A stretch of 64,000 bases of DNA from Charina bottae (GCA_023362775.1 JALMGJ010000005.1:71540963-71604962); one strand, 5' to 3'. Positions 1 to 8,083 are shown, numbered from the stretch's first letter. The notes: a model not told the origin generated them from the letters alone. Program-made: numbers and translations.

Positions 1-949
1 TGGTAAAGGTACTAAGCTAAAATATATCATGTAATATTTTTGCCGTTTTTACAGCGGGAAGCGTTCAGAGATTTTATCCCCAACTTTATTTTATTGAATA
101 TAAGTGATCAGGGACATTTGCAGGGGAAGGGATCAAAAGCCCCACCCCCCTTATACATCCATGCAACATCGATGATGTACAAAAGGAGTGGGACCTGTGA
201 TTGCCATCTTGAGTTTCTTGACCTCCCCACAGACCACCTGTAAGAGAAACAGTACAGTACTTGTTTTTCATCTGCGCATATTGGATTAGGTGCTGTATCT
301 ACCGAACCATGATAAAAATCCACGCTTGACCTCTCATTTCAAGCACAGTCATTAATCCTAAGCACATCAATGTGACCAGGGATTCGAGGTTCAGTCTTTT
401 CAAAATGGAAAGTTCACTGCTGGTTGAAAGCTGATTTTAGCACTGATCTCCAGGGACTGAAATGGCTAGGCCATGTCCTTCTATATTTTGTTGCCCTGGA
501 TTCACAGCTGTTCAGTGTTAGAAAACACTGATTCTCAAGTTTCAGGTTTAATTCCACATCGCCTAGCAACTAACAGAAGCACCTTGCCAAATCATGCTTT
601 GATCCAAGCACTAAATCCCGAGTCATATCTTTGGCTTGTTTAATTACCTTAGATGAACTAATCCAGAGCAAGGGAGAAAAAAAATTAAGTTGCAAAGCAT
701 TATTACCTTCCTAAGAGATAATGTACACTTCATGGTATCCAGATCCTAAGAAGCATCCAGATCCTAAGAAAGTTCTCAGTTATCTTCTCTGTCTTCAGCA
801 AGCTCTTTTTTTTTAAATAGATACATAAGCTGTCACAGAACTCCATGTTTCTTTTCACTGCTGGGTGTTGGGCAACAGAAACTATAAAAAGGATAACATT
901 ACCATACATCAGAAACATCTCAGAAACTACCAACAGACTGTTACAGCCA
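1..949. other. Unassigned sequence
   Basis: AT-moderate sequence left of the PLE cluster. It should be intronic or upstream of the visible SLC35G1 exon. I see no exon with splice sites and no repeat family I can name; the short frames are chance. Confidence 0.4.
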
Positions 950-956
950 TATGTAT

Positions 957-1428
957 CACCGTAGCACATCAACCAAGCAAAACCCTTCAAAACATCTTAA
1001 GTAACCCAAAAGACCCAGTAGCCCAAGAAGAAAAAACAGGAGTTATCTACAACATACAGTGTAAGGACTGTAACAGCCACTATGTAGGACAGACAGGCAG
1101 AAGACTAGCAGAGCGCATCCACAAACACCAACTAGCAGTCAGAAGACACGATGAAAACGCCTGAATCTCACAACACATGGACAGACTCAACCATACTTTC
1201 AACTGGGAAACTGTGAGCATCCTAAACCAAGCCAAATTCAAAAACGCTAGAGAATTCCTGGAAGCTTGGTACTCAGACAAAGCAGCCATCAACAGACACA
1301 TAGAGGTAAACAACATTTACATACCATTCAAAAGAGACAATAGAAAAGCCAAAAGACCAGAACACTTCCTCCGCCAGCAATCAACACCCAGATATGCAAA
1401 GATTAACACCAAGATTAACACCAGATGA
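957..1428 (+). pseudogene. PLE family A GIY-YIG endonuclease fragment
   Basis: One reading frame runs from about 957 to the stop at 1428, broken by a single in-frame TGA at 1162-1164 where the related minus-strand copy reads a leucine-type codon. Visible motifs are EEKTGVIYNIQCKDC (the GIY half plus a CxxC pair), HYVGQTGRRLAERIHKH (the YIG half with a conserved Arg and His) and later [17 protein letters not shown], which holds the acidic position of the nuclease fold. This is the endonuclease domain that Penelope-like retroelements carry downstream of their reverse transcriptase. The reverse transcriptase is missing, so the copy is dead. Confidence 0.85.
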
Positions 1429-1471
1429 ACAATCAAACAGTACTTTATACCTTAATCAAGGAACTATTAAC

Positions 1472-1483
1472 CTAGTCAATCAA
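1472..1483 (+). repeat. Target site duplication, left copy (ctagtcaatcaa)
   Basis: Twelve bases identical to 3172-3183. The pair brackets the PLE family B insertion at 1484-3171, and removing one copy restores a continuous family A sequence. Confidence 0.9.
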
Positions 1484-1807
1484 CTGTGGCTTGAATCATG
1501 TCAACTGGATTTCTATTTTCTTAGTGGAAACGTTTCACTCCTTATCCAAGGAGCTTCTTCAGTCTGAGTAAAGTTAGTAAGGGAATCCTTAAATATGTTT
1601 CTAGGCTGGCTGTGTGACCTTGCACCTGGGGCTAGGTCATGGTTATTTTTGAGATGTTTGTTTCTAAGTCCCTTTATCATCTAAAGGAGGATCGTTAAGA
1701 TTACCCTGCTGCTGTTGAGCTTGTGAAATGGTCTTAATCTTCCTAGGCACAGAAGACAAAGCAGGAAGGAAGATAGGGGAAAGGTTATGCCTGAGGCCCC
1801 CACCTCT
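1484..1807 (-). repeat. Inverted arm of PLE B (pairs with 2808-3131)
   Basis: A 324-bp segment complementary to 2808-3131. It carries the end of the PLE ORF and its 3' non-coding region in reverse. Any ATG inside it, including one at 1728 that opens a longer frame into the true ORF, is an artefact of the inversion. Confidence 0.9.
1520..1568 (-). ncRNA. Hammerhead-like ribozyme motif, PLE B left arm
   Basis: On the minus strand: stem I half CTCAG, core CTGAAGA, stem II GCTCCTT with its complement (one G-U pair at the base), then GAAACGTT and stem I return strand CTAAG (one mismatch). It fits the hammerhead core CUGANGA..GAAA with a two-base, loopless stem III. Hammerheads of this kind are known in PLE terminal repeats. 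Activity here is inferred. Confidence 0.6.
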
Positions 1808-1808
1808 G

Positions 1809-2951
1809 TATTTCACATACAGAGGTGACTTTTACAGACAAAAGCACGGCTGTGCCATGGGTTCTCCTGTGTCACCCATTGTGGCCAATTTATACATGGA
1901 AGAAGTGGAGAAGAAAGCACTCAACACATTCCAGGGAACGGTGCCCACCCACTGGTTTAGGTATGTGGATGACACCTGGGTCAAAATCAAGGCCCAGGAA
2001 GTACAGGCCTTCACGGACCATATAAACACTATAGATGCCAACATTAGCTTCACCAGAGAAGACACCAAGGACAACAGACTGGCATTCCTAGACTGTGAAG
2101 TCCTCATTGGGACCGGTGGCAAGCTAGAAATAGGGATCTACAGGAAACCCACACACACAGATCAATACCTGATGTTTGACTCCCACCATCCACTGCAGCA
2201 CAAACTAGGAGTCATCAGGACATTGTCACACAGAGCAGAAACCATCCCCACCTCCATGGATTCCAAAAAGAATGAAAAGCAGCATCTGAGAACAGCTCTG
2301 CAGGCCTGTGGATATCCAAATTGGGCCTTCACCAAATCTAAGTCTACCAGACCTAAAACAGCGACAGATAGGGCTGAGACTCAGAGTAAACGGAAGAACC
2401 TGGTCATTCCTTACATGGCTGGCGTGTCTGAAAAGATCAAACGGATATTTGGCAAACACCACATACCTGTATATTTCAAACCCACCAACACACTGAGACA
2501 GAGGCTTGTACACCCCAAAGATCAAACTCCAAAACACAAGGAAAGCAATGTAGTGTATGCAATCCAGTGCAGTGAGGAGTGCTCTGAACTCTACATTGGA
2601 GAAACCAAACAACCTTTGTACAGGAGGATGGCCCAACACAGGAGAAGTAACACCACAGGACCAGAGTCAGCAGTTTATCTTCATCTAAAGGAAAAAGGAC
2701 ACTCATTTGAGGACATTAATGTTCACATTTTAGACAGAGAAGATAGGTGGTTTGAGAGAGGGGTCAAGGAATCCATTCATGCCAACTTGGAAAATCCTTC
2801 CTTGAATAGAGGTGGGGGCCTCAGGCATAACCTTTCCCCTATCTTCCTTCCTGCTTTGTCTTCTGTGCCTAGGAAGATTAAGACCATTTCACAAGCTCAA
2901 CAGCAGCAGGGTAATCTTAACGATCCTCCTTTAGATGATAAAGGGACTTAG
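1809..2951 (+). CDS. PLE family B reverse transcriptase (C-terminal half) plus GIY-YIG endonuclease, partial
   Basis: A 380-codon open frame that starts mid-protein at the inversion junction and ends at TAG 2949-2951. It begins in reverse transcriptase motif B (GCAMGSPVSPIVANLYMEE), passes the catalytic YVDD box (WFRYVDDTWVKI, about residue 55), then FLDCEV and GIYRKPTHTDQYL of the thumb region. The C-terminal third holds the endonuclease: NVVYAIQCSEECSELYIGE (GIY-YIG pair with cysteines), LYRRMAQHRR and ERGVKESIHANLENPSLNRG with the acidic residue. PLE enzymes make DNA from their own RNA at nicked target DNA. The frame has no stop, but the N-terminal half of the RT is absent, so it is not autonomous. 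An ATG at 1728 lies in the inverted arm and is not a real start. Confidence 0.88.
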   Translation, partial: YFTYRGDFYRQKHGCAMGSPVSPIVANLYMEEVEKKALNTFQGTVPTHWFRYVDDTWVKIKAQEVQAFTDHINTIDANISFTREDTKDNRLAFLDCEVLIGTGGKLEIGIYRKPTHTDQYLMFDSHHPLQHKLGVIRTLSHRAETIPTSMDSKKNEKQHLRTALQACGYPNWAFTKSKSTRPKTATDRAETQSKRKNLVIPYMAGVSEKIKRIFGKHHIPVYFKPTNTLRQRLVHPKDQTPKHKESNVVYAIQCSEECSELYIGETKQPLYRRMAQHRRSNTTGPESAVYLHLKEKGHSFEDINVHILDREDRWFERGVKESIHANLENPSLNRGGGLRHNLSPIFLPALSSVPRKIKTISQAQQQQGNLNDPPLDDKGT

Positions 2952-3046
2952 AAACAAACATCTCAAAAATAACCATGACCTAGCCCCAGGTGCAAGGTCA
3001 CACAGCCAGCCTAGAAACATATTTAAGGATTCCCTTACTAACTTTA

Positions 3047-3095
3047 CTCAGACTGAAGAAGCTCCTTGGATAAGGAGTGAAACGTTTCCACTAAG
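3047..3095 (+). ncRNA. Hammerhead-like ribozyme motif, PLE B right arm
   Basis: CTCAG (3047-3051), CTGAAGA (3053-3059), stem II around 3061-3078 with loop GGAT, GAAA (3079-3082), then ACGTTT and CTAAG (3091-3095). The last stem I pairing has one mismatch, which the copy at 3761-3809 lacks. Confidence 0.65.
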
Positions 3096-3171
3096 AAAAT
3101 AGAAATCCAGTTGACATGATTCAAGCCACAGACTGTTCCACCTGGATGACTGAGAACCTTCATAGACATAT

Positions 3172-3183
3172 CTAGTCAATCAA
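3172..3183 (+). repeat. Target site duplication, right copy (ctagtcaatcaa)
   Basis: Identical to 1472-1483. PLE family A resumes directly after it. Confidence 0.9.
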
Positions 3184-3291
3184 CCAAACAGCAAACAACA
3201 GCCCAATCAAGGAACTCCCAAGGAGTGAACAACACCTCCACCAACACAAACAGGACAAGCCACGATATATAAACAGAAAGCAAGTCCCACT

Positions 3292-3350
3292 CCCTTTTCG
3301 CACTGAAGATGTTGCCTAGTCTGGCAATGAAACGGTCTGCAAGAAAACAA
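3292..3350 (+). ncRNA. Hammerhead-like ribozyme motif, PLE family A
   Basis: Core CTGAAGA at 3303-3309, stem II GTTGCC (3311-3316) with loop TAGTCT and GGCAAT (3323-3328), then GAAA (3329-3332), CGGTC and TGCAAG. The GTC just before TGC matches the usual NUH cleavage triplet. Stem I can form between CTTTTCGCA upstream and TGCAAGAAAA downstream with one mismatch. Compared with the minus-strand copy near 32.25 kb there is one extra G in the stem III region, which may weaken it. Confidence 0.6.
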
Positions 3351-3434
3351 CAAGGCTCAGATGTCTATGAAGGTTCTCAGTCATCCAGGTGGAATTGTCT
3401 GTAGCTTGAATCATGTCAACTGGATTTCTATTTT

Positions 3435-3473
3435 CTCAGTGGAAACGTTTCGCTCCTTATCCAAGGAGCTTCC
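3435..3473 (-). ncRNA. Partial hammerhead-like motif (no CUGAAGA)
   Basis: The reverse-oriented copy contains the GAAA side and stem II but is cut at the inversion junction before the CUGAAGA core. It cannot fold as a hammerhead on its own. Confidence 0.5.
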
Positions 3474-3760
3474 CCTTGAGAGAGGGGTCAAGGAATCCAT
3501 TTATGCCAACTTGGAAAATCCTTCCTTGAATAGAGGTGGGGGCCTCAGGCACAATCTTTCTCCCATCTTTCTCCCGGCTCTGTCTTCTGTGCCTAGGAAG
3601 ATTAAGACCATTTCACAAGCTCAACAGCAGCATGGTGATCTTAACGATCCTCCTTTAGATAATAAAAGGACTTAAAATAACATCTCAATATAACCATGCC
3701 CCCAGGTGTAAGGTCACACAGCTACCTAGAAACATATTTAGGATTCCCTTACCAACTTTG

Positions 3761-3809
3761 CTCAGACTGAAGAAGCTCCTTGGATAAGGAGCGAAACGTT
3801 TCCACTGAG
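3761..3809 (+). ncRNA. Hammerhead-like ribozyme motif, best-paired copy
   Basis: CTCAG (3761-3765), A, CTGAAGA (3767-3773), stem II GCTCCTT/AAGGAGC (3775-3781 with 3786-3792, seven perfect pairs, loop GGAT), GAAA (3793-3796), ACGT forming only a two-base palindromic stem III, U at 3800 as the cleavage-site base, and CTGAG (3805-3809) closing stem I around a small bulge. The self-complementary ACGT suggests two copies may act as a dimer, as in other short-stem-III hammerheads. Confidence 0.7.
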
Positions 3810-3876
3810 AAAATAGAAATCCAGTTGACATGATTCAAGCTACAAACAAGGCTCAGAGAACACCAAGGAGTGCACA

Positions 3877-5040
3877 ATAATTAATTAAATTAAAAATGAA
3901 TTAACAAAATTTGTTAGCCAGAAAAGATGCTGCCTCACTCCTAATTTTTTGCCACTATAAACTAGCATGGTTCTCTTCTTACATAGTCCTGAAGCTGTTA
4001 CTCCTGAAGTTAGTTTGTAACATCAGTTCTTTTTAATTATCCATAAGCAGCCTTGAAGTAAAGCTCTTAGTTTTTTTTTTTTAGTCATTTTAAATTACTC
4101 TGGCGGTTATTTTTCTTCCGTTTTTCCTTTCTAAATATATTAATTGAAGGCCAGGGTAATGTAGTGATTAAAGTACTGGGCTAGGCCAATGGTCATTAAG
4201 CAAATTGCAGTGGTCGTTAAGCAAATCAGTGTTTCACTAGTGATTTGGCTTGTCGGAAGCTGGCTGGGAAGGTCGCAAATCGTGATCATGTGACCACAGG
4301 ATGCTGCAACCGGTTGTAAATGTGAGCCAGTTGTCAAGTGCCCAAATCGCGATCATGTGACCATGGGGGTGGTGCGATGGTTGTAACTTCAAGGATGGGC
4401 CGAAAGTAACATTTTCAGCCTTTTTGTATCTCTGAACCGTTGTTAAACAAATGGTCATTAAGCGAGGACTACCTGTAAATAAAATCATCTTTGTGTTTCT
4501 GGGCTTCATTTGGTTCACCTTCTGTCTGGGCCCTGGTATTTAGAATTAGTGTGCTATTCTATGTAAAGGGAAGGTATTATAACACAATCATTTTCTTTGC
4601 TATATGGTGAATGATTGTTTTTTTCCTTTTGTTATTGTTTATTTTTATGTGTATGAAAATATTACTTGATTGAGCTCTTTTTTCCATATGAAGGTGAATG
4701 ATTGTTAAATTAACTGTCCTTCAACAGTTTTGATGCAGTATTATCAATTTGAGCTAATTTTCCCCAAACATATGAGTCAGAAATAGCTATTCTTCATAAC
4801 AGTGCATAAATCTGCTATGTGTGTATTTTATTTCAATTAAAAGAGCATCTACACTAATCATATATGTGTATGAATGAAGATTTGCATGCCCATAGGGGTG
4901 GGGCCTCTCAGGCCATGTCGAACTGCAGTGTATCCCCCTGAATGTTAATTGTCCAATATGTCAGCGTGCATGTAAAAAAATACTTCTCAAAAATTTTAAT
5001 TCTTCATTGTTAACTGGAAATTACAATTATTCCATTGCAG
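3877..5040. other. SLC35G1 upstream intron, right part
   Basis: The stretch contains a T-run at 4071-4082, a SINE-like start at about 4150-4185 (gtgattaaagtactgggctagg), the TA-flanked DNA element at 4186-4475, and AT-rich unique sequence up to the acceptor at 5040. Confidence 0.5.
4186..4475 (-). mobile_element. TA-flanked non-autonomous DNA transposon, truncated
   Basis: Its right end reads gcgaggactacctg followed by ta, the reverse complement of the CAGGTAGTCCTCG start seen in the complete copies near 15.8, 27.0 and 35.6 kb. The interior has the family's repeated phrases (gtcattaagc, gatcatgtgacca, ggctgggaaggtcgcaa). The other end is lost. Confidence 0.75.
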
Positions 5041-5221
5041 GAATAAAGAAGAAGAACGGTTTTCCAGGGCTTGGCTTGTTCTATACATTTTTATCTGCCT
5101 TCCTGTTCTCTGTTGCTTCTTTATTTCTAAAGAAAATTGAAGATGTGCATTCAGTGGAAATCAGTGCCATTAGATGTGTTTTTCAAATAATATTTGCTCT
5201 TCCTGGTTTAATATACTTCAA
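5041..5221 (+). CDS. SLC35G1: SLC35G1, penultimate coding exon
   Basis: Internal exon of SLC35G1 (TMEM20/POST), a multi-pass membrane protein of the EamA drug/metabolite transporter superfamily. In mammals it has been described as a STIM1 partner linked to store-operated calcium handling. The exon follows a good acceptor (tattccattgcag ending at 5040) and ends at a consensus donor (gtgagt from 5222). It starts at the second base of a codon and leaves two bases, which join exon 7324-8083 to read ..IYFK-TGFLGP... It encodes about 60 residues: a basic KKK stretch, TM1 (GLGLFYTFLSAFLFSVASLF), a short loop with the family motif HSVEISAIRC, and TM2 (CVFQIIFALPGLIYF). The identity rests on close similarity in order and motifs to vertebrate SLC35G1. 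The upstream exon with the N-terminal tail, about 50 residues in mammals, is not visible here. Confidence 0.93.
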
Positions 5222-6004
5222 GTGAGTATTCTCTTCCTTTTGCATGTGAAAAAACAAAAAAAACTTCATAGAAGATTAGATTAAAATGCGCAAAAGACAT
5301 TTGGGATGCATAAAGTACTAGTAGGAAGTATGTACTTGTATATAGTATGTTGAGTACTGTAAGTAATACTTAGTATGTAAGTACTTGTATATAGTATGTT
5401 GAGTTTCAATCAGAACATTATATAATTGTATGCTTTTTGCAGCTAACGTGACTTAATTCCACAATATTTTAAATTGATACAGGGATACATGACATGCATT
5501 TTACAAATGTGGAGCAAAGCTATATGTGACGATAGCAGAGTTAAATCCAATGAAGGTGCTGTCAGATCTGATGTAAAACAAGATTGGGGGAAAGGAGATT
5601 AATACTGTAACTTAAGCAGGCAGAATAAGAATCATTCATTATAATCCATTCATTCAGTCATTCATTAATAAGAATCATTCACTCATTCAGTTCATTCATT
5701 CATGGTATTTATATAGTTATACATTATTTATATCATATTTTTACCTTGATGGGATTTCCCAGCCAGAGAAAACAAGCACCTCACCAATGTGTGAGGTTGC
5801 CACTCAGTTTGCAGCTGGGAGACACTTTGCTTCAGGAAGTGAGGGCTTTACAGTATATATGGGCACATCATGACACACAAAAGAGGGATTTACAATTGTA
5901 CGGATGTATGGAGATGACAGCATCTGGCTCACCTCCTCGAGGCTGAGAAATAAGTCAGGATGGGAGACTGTCTGAGAATAGGGGGGGGGGGTTTCATGGT
6001 TATA

Positions 6005-6140
6005 TTAATTGTTGCTCTTGGTTGTTCCCCCCCCCCCGGCTGCTATTTATGCTACTTATAATTTTGTTATATTGTTTTTATTCTGTTTTTAAGTATTGTT
6101 AGCTGCCCAGTGTCATGTATTTGAGATGGGTGTACATTCA
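6005..6140 (+). mobile_element. L2-like LINE 3' tail fragment
   Basis: Resembles the widespread tail in which a T-rich run leads to agctgcccag and gagatgggtg. Degraded, and it ends in a gtacgtac microsatellite. Confidence 0.45.
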
Positions 6141-6170
6141 GTACGTACGTGCGTACATACCTACCATGCC

Positions 6171-6828
6171 TGGCGCGGCAGGGAGGCGCTGCTGGCCCGG
6201 GACGCGGCGCTGTCGGAGGCGGCGCAGGAGTGGCTGCAGGGGCTGCTGCGGCTGGAGATGGCACTGCTCCGCGGCATCCAGGTGCTGGGCGAGGACGCGG
6301 GCCCAGGACGCGAGCGGCAGGGCAGCGCAGGGGGCCTGGCCGGGGCGGGGGCGGGGGTGGCGGGGGGACGGAGCCGGCGGAGGTTTGCCGGGCAGCAGGA
6401 CAGGGCGGGCGGCGCTGCTGGGGCTGGTGGCGGAGCTGGAGGGAGCAGAGGGACCAGGCGTTCCCGTGGGCACAGCATGCGCTCTGCAACCCGCCTTGGA
6501 GAAGTGGCCACGGGAGGCCCTCCGGGTGCACCCTCCCACCCCATCAATCCCCCCACCCCGCCGTTCGGCGTCTTCTCCCCCTGCTAACCCGAACCCTGCG
6601 GTGGCAGGGGGAGCCGAGCCAGGCTCGGACCGGAGGCGGCCAAGGGGAGAGCAGGCGGCTCTTCGCCCTGCGCCGCCCTGCCGCTCGTGTCCCGGGCCCG
6701 CGCCCTCGCCCAGCACCTGGATGCCGCGGAGCAGCGCCATCTCCAGCCGTGGCAGCCCCTGCAGCCGCTCCTGCGCCGCCTCCGACAGCGCCGCGTCCTG
6801 GGCCAGCAGCGCCTCCCTGCCGCGCGGG
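6171..6828. repeat. GC-rich inverted repeat with coding-like arms
   Basis: The arms 6171-6327 and 6678-6828 are reverse complements with scattered differences. Read toward the centre, both give a similar leucine- and alanine-rich peptide (ALLARDAALSEAAQEWLQGL in the left arm, ALLAQDAALSEAAQERLQGL in the right, then LEMALLRGIQVLGE). The arms' differences keep that frame largely open, as expected if a real coding segment was captured and then duplicated in inverted orientation. The 350-bp spacer is also GC-rich and has another coding-like run (GLVAELEGAEG). I do not recognise the source protein. The long overlapping frames on both strands follow from GC content and symmetry and are not separate genes. 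Confidence 0.6.
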
Positions 6829-6844
6829 CCTCGCTCAGTGCGAG

Positions 6845-6976
6845 AGCCAGGGGGCGGGGTTTGCGGGCGGGGGCCAATCACGTGGAAGGGGCGGGGGTGA
6901 GTTCAGCTGCGGAAGAGCCACACTCAAGGGGCCAAAGAGCCGCATCTGGCTCGCAAGCCGCCATTTCCGACCCTTG
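6845..6976 (+). mobile_element. hAT-like element, right end only
   Basis: It contains a GC-box/CCAAT unit (gggcggggtttgcgggcg, ccaatcacg) shared with the elements at 11.3 and 57.7 kb, then gagccgcatctggctcgcaa and ccgaccctt, the look of a known reptilian hAT 3' end. No matching left end or 8-bp duplication was found. Confidence 0.5.
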
Positions 6977-7291
6977 AGATAGGGAATACCCCTATTTTAA
7001 TTATGCTTTTTTCCCCTTTTAACTTGTAAGCATATTTACTTGAAAGTAAGTTCCATGAACTTCAGAAGCTTGAAGAAAATGCATTTCGTATAGGGGCTAA
7101 GAATATGGCTTATAAAGGGTACTTAGATGAGGATATTAGGAGAATTTACACGAAACGATTCTAATCGTGTCCTCCTTACCCTTATTCACATAACTGTGGT
7201 TGGATTTATCATTGTTTGTTCTAAAATTCATAGTATGATGTTAGATATATTGATGTACGATTATTGAATCTCAAGGCATAGGATACATGTG

Positions 7292-7316
7292 ATCTCTCTC
7301 TCTCTCTCTCTCTCTC
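7292..7316 (+). repeat. (TC)n microsatellite at the SLC35G1 acceptor
   Basis: A pure TC run that forms the polypyrimidine tract just before catttcag. Length changes could affect splicing of the final exon. Confidence 0.9.
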
Positions 7317-7323
7317 ATTTCAG

Positions 7324-8083
7324 AACAGGATTTCTAGGACCAAAAGGCAAACAAATTGTCCTTTTCCTCCGAGGATTGCTTGGCTCTAGCGCAATGATCC
7401 TCGTTTATTATGCTTTCCAAGTGATGCCTCTTGCTGATGCTACTGTCATTACTTTCAGCAGTCCTGTTTTTACATCCCTGTTTGCCTGGATATTTCTCAA
7501 AGAGAAGTATAGTGTCTGGGACCTTCTTTTCACCCTGATTACAATCACTGGAGTATTGCTTATAGCAAGGCCACATTTTTTATTTGGATCCAGTCTTACT
7601 GTAATAGAAGAAAGTTACACAGATCGCCTTAAAGGAACAATAGCAGCCACTGCAAGTGCGGCGGCGGCTGCTTTAACTTTTGTGATCCTAAGAAAAATGG
7701 GGAAATCCGTGCATTACTTTTTGTCCATTTGGTATTATGCAATCATTGGGTTAATTGTGTGCATAATAGCACTTTTTATAATAGATGCGTGGAGTTTGCC
7801 CAATTGTGGAAGAGACAGATTTTTCCTAATCTTAATTGGGTTGTTGGGGCTTGGGGGTCAGATACTTCTTACTAAAGCATTACAAATTGAGAACGCTGGT
7901 CCTGTCGCTATAATGAAAACCATGGATGTGGTGTTCGCTTTTATTTTTCAAATTCTTTTTCTTGATTATATACAAAGTTGGTGGACAGTGGGAGGCGCCC
8001 TTTGTGTGGTCGCCAGCAGTTCTGGAACAGTTATCCGGAAGTGGTATCAAAACTCCAAAAGAAACACAGAACAGAAAATTTAA
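7324..8083 (+). CDS. SLC35G1: SLC35G1, terminal coding exon
   Basis: Terminal exon carrying 252 residues and the TAA stop at 8081-8083, roughly 80% of the protein. It begins after TTTCAG (7318-7323) and completes the K codon split across the intron. Eight hydrophobic segments are visible, giving TM3-TM10 of the ten-helix EamA fold. They include LFLRGLLGSSAMILVYYAF, then DATVITFSSPVFTSLFAW (a hallmark of the first EamA repeat), LLFTLITITGVLLIARP, FLSIWYYAIIGLIVCIIAL, ILIGLLGLGGQILLTKAL, and KTMDVVFAFIFQILFLDY with WWTVGGALCVVASSSG (second repeat). The basic tail is RKWYQNSKRN. About 312 residues are visible in the two exons, against 365 in the human protein, which fits a missing first exon of about 50 codons. 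There are no frameshifts or stops, so the gene looks functional. Proposed roles in the family (STIM1 partner, citrate transport) come from mammalian work and are not shown by this sequence. Confidence 0.95.

Larger units (their letters stand above)
1484..3171 (+). mobile_element. Penelope-like element, family B, with inverted terminal arm
   Basis: A 1,688-bp insertion flanked by the 12-bp duplication ctagtcaatcaa. Its left 324 bp (1484-1807) is the reverse complement of 2808-3131, with very few differences. Only the right end carries the last 40 bp (gactgttccacctggatgac onward). Between the arms is the forward-coding part of a PLE reverse transcriptase and endonuclease. Each arm contains a hammerhead-like motif, one per strand. 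The structure fits target-primed insertion followed by inversion or template switching onto the element's own 3' end, which is common in this class. Confidence 0.9.
3361..3844 (+). mobile_element. Penelope-like element, family B, short rearranged copy
   Basis: A second PLE B insertion into PLE A, flanked by the 12-bp duplication aacaaggctcag (3349-3360 and 3845-3856). The left part (3361 to about 3473) is the terminal repeat in reverse orientation. It then switches to forward orientation at about 3474 with the last codons of the ORF (ERGVKESIYANLENPSLNRG) and runs through the 3' region to the terminal repeat. The short frame at 3361-3675 is therefore a chimera across the inversion. Confidence 0.88.
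950..3876 (+). mobile_element. Penelope-like element, family A, 5'-truncated, split by two nested PLE insertions
   Basis: Remains of a PLE retroelement whose visible parts are 950-1483, 3172-3360 and 3845-3876. It contains the C-terminal GIY-YIG endonuclease region, an AC-rich 3' region (ccaatcaaggaactcccaa), and a terminal segment with a hammerhead-like motif at 3303-3343. A related minus-strand copy at about 32.17-32.88 kb confirms the order: endonuclease, CA-rich tail, hammerhead-like motif, then ctcagagaacaccaagga. The 5' boundary is approximate. The two insertions (1484-3171 and 3361-3844) carry perfect 12-bp target duplications, so the uninterrupted A sequence can be followed across them. 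Confidence 0.85.
5222..7323 (+). other. SLC35G1: Last intron of SLC35G1
   Basis: The intron is bounded by GTGAGT at 5222 and a polypyrimidine tract plus TTTCAG ending at 7323. The tract is an expanded (TC)n at about 7292-7316, so the acceptor's pyrimidine run is a microsatellite. Inside are cattcatt repeats (about 5630-5705), a G10 run and a C10 run about 40 bp apart (5971-6040), an L2-like 3' tail (about 6005-6140) and a GC-rich inverted repeat with a hAT-like right end (6171-6976). No extra exon is seen. Confidence 0.85.

Noticed and set aside
1728..1808. ATG at 1728 as the start of the PLE protein
   Set aside because: This part lies in the inverted arm (complement of 2808-3131). Homology to reverse transcriptases begins only after the junction.
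1728..2951. A host gene with a reverse-transcriptase-like fold
   Set aside because: YVDD plus GIY-YIG in this order, terminal repeats and a target duplication show it is a Penelope-like element.
1..5040. First coding exon of SLC35G1
   Set aside because: No ATG-containing segment followed by a donor of the right phase and an N-terminal tail was found; it probably lies left of the window.
5007..5040. ATG at 5007 as a start for the SLC35G1 exon
   Set aside because: These bases are intron, including the acceptor tattccattgcag; the family needs an upstream exon.
6115..6982. Several long overlapping frames (up to 277 codons) on both strands
   Set aside because: They come from GC-rich DNA with few stop codons and from the inverted repeat. 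There is no start context, splice site or recognised protein, and they lie in an SLC35G1 intron.
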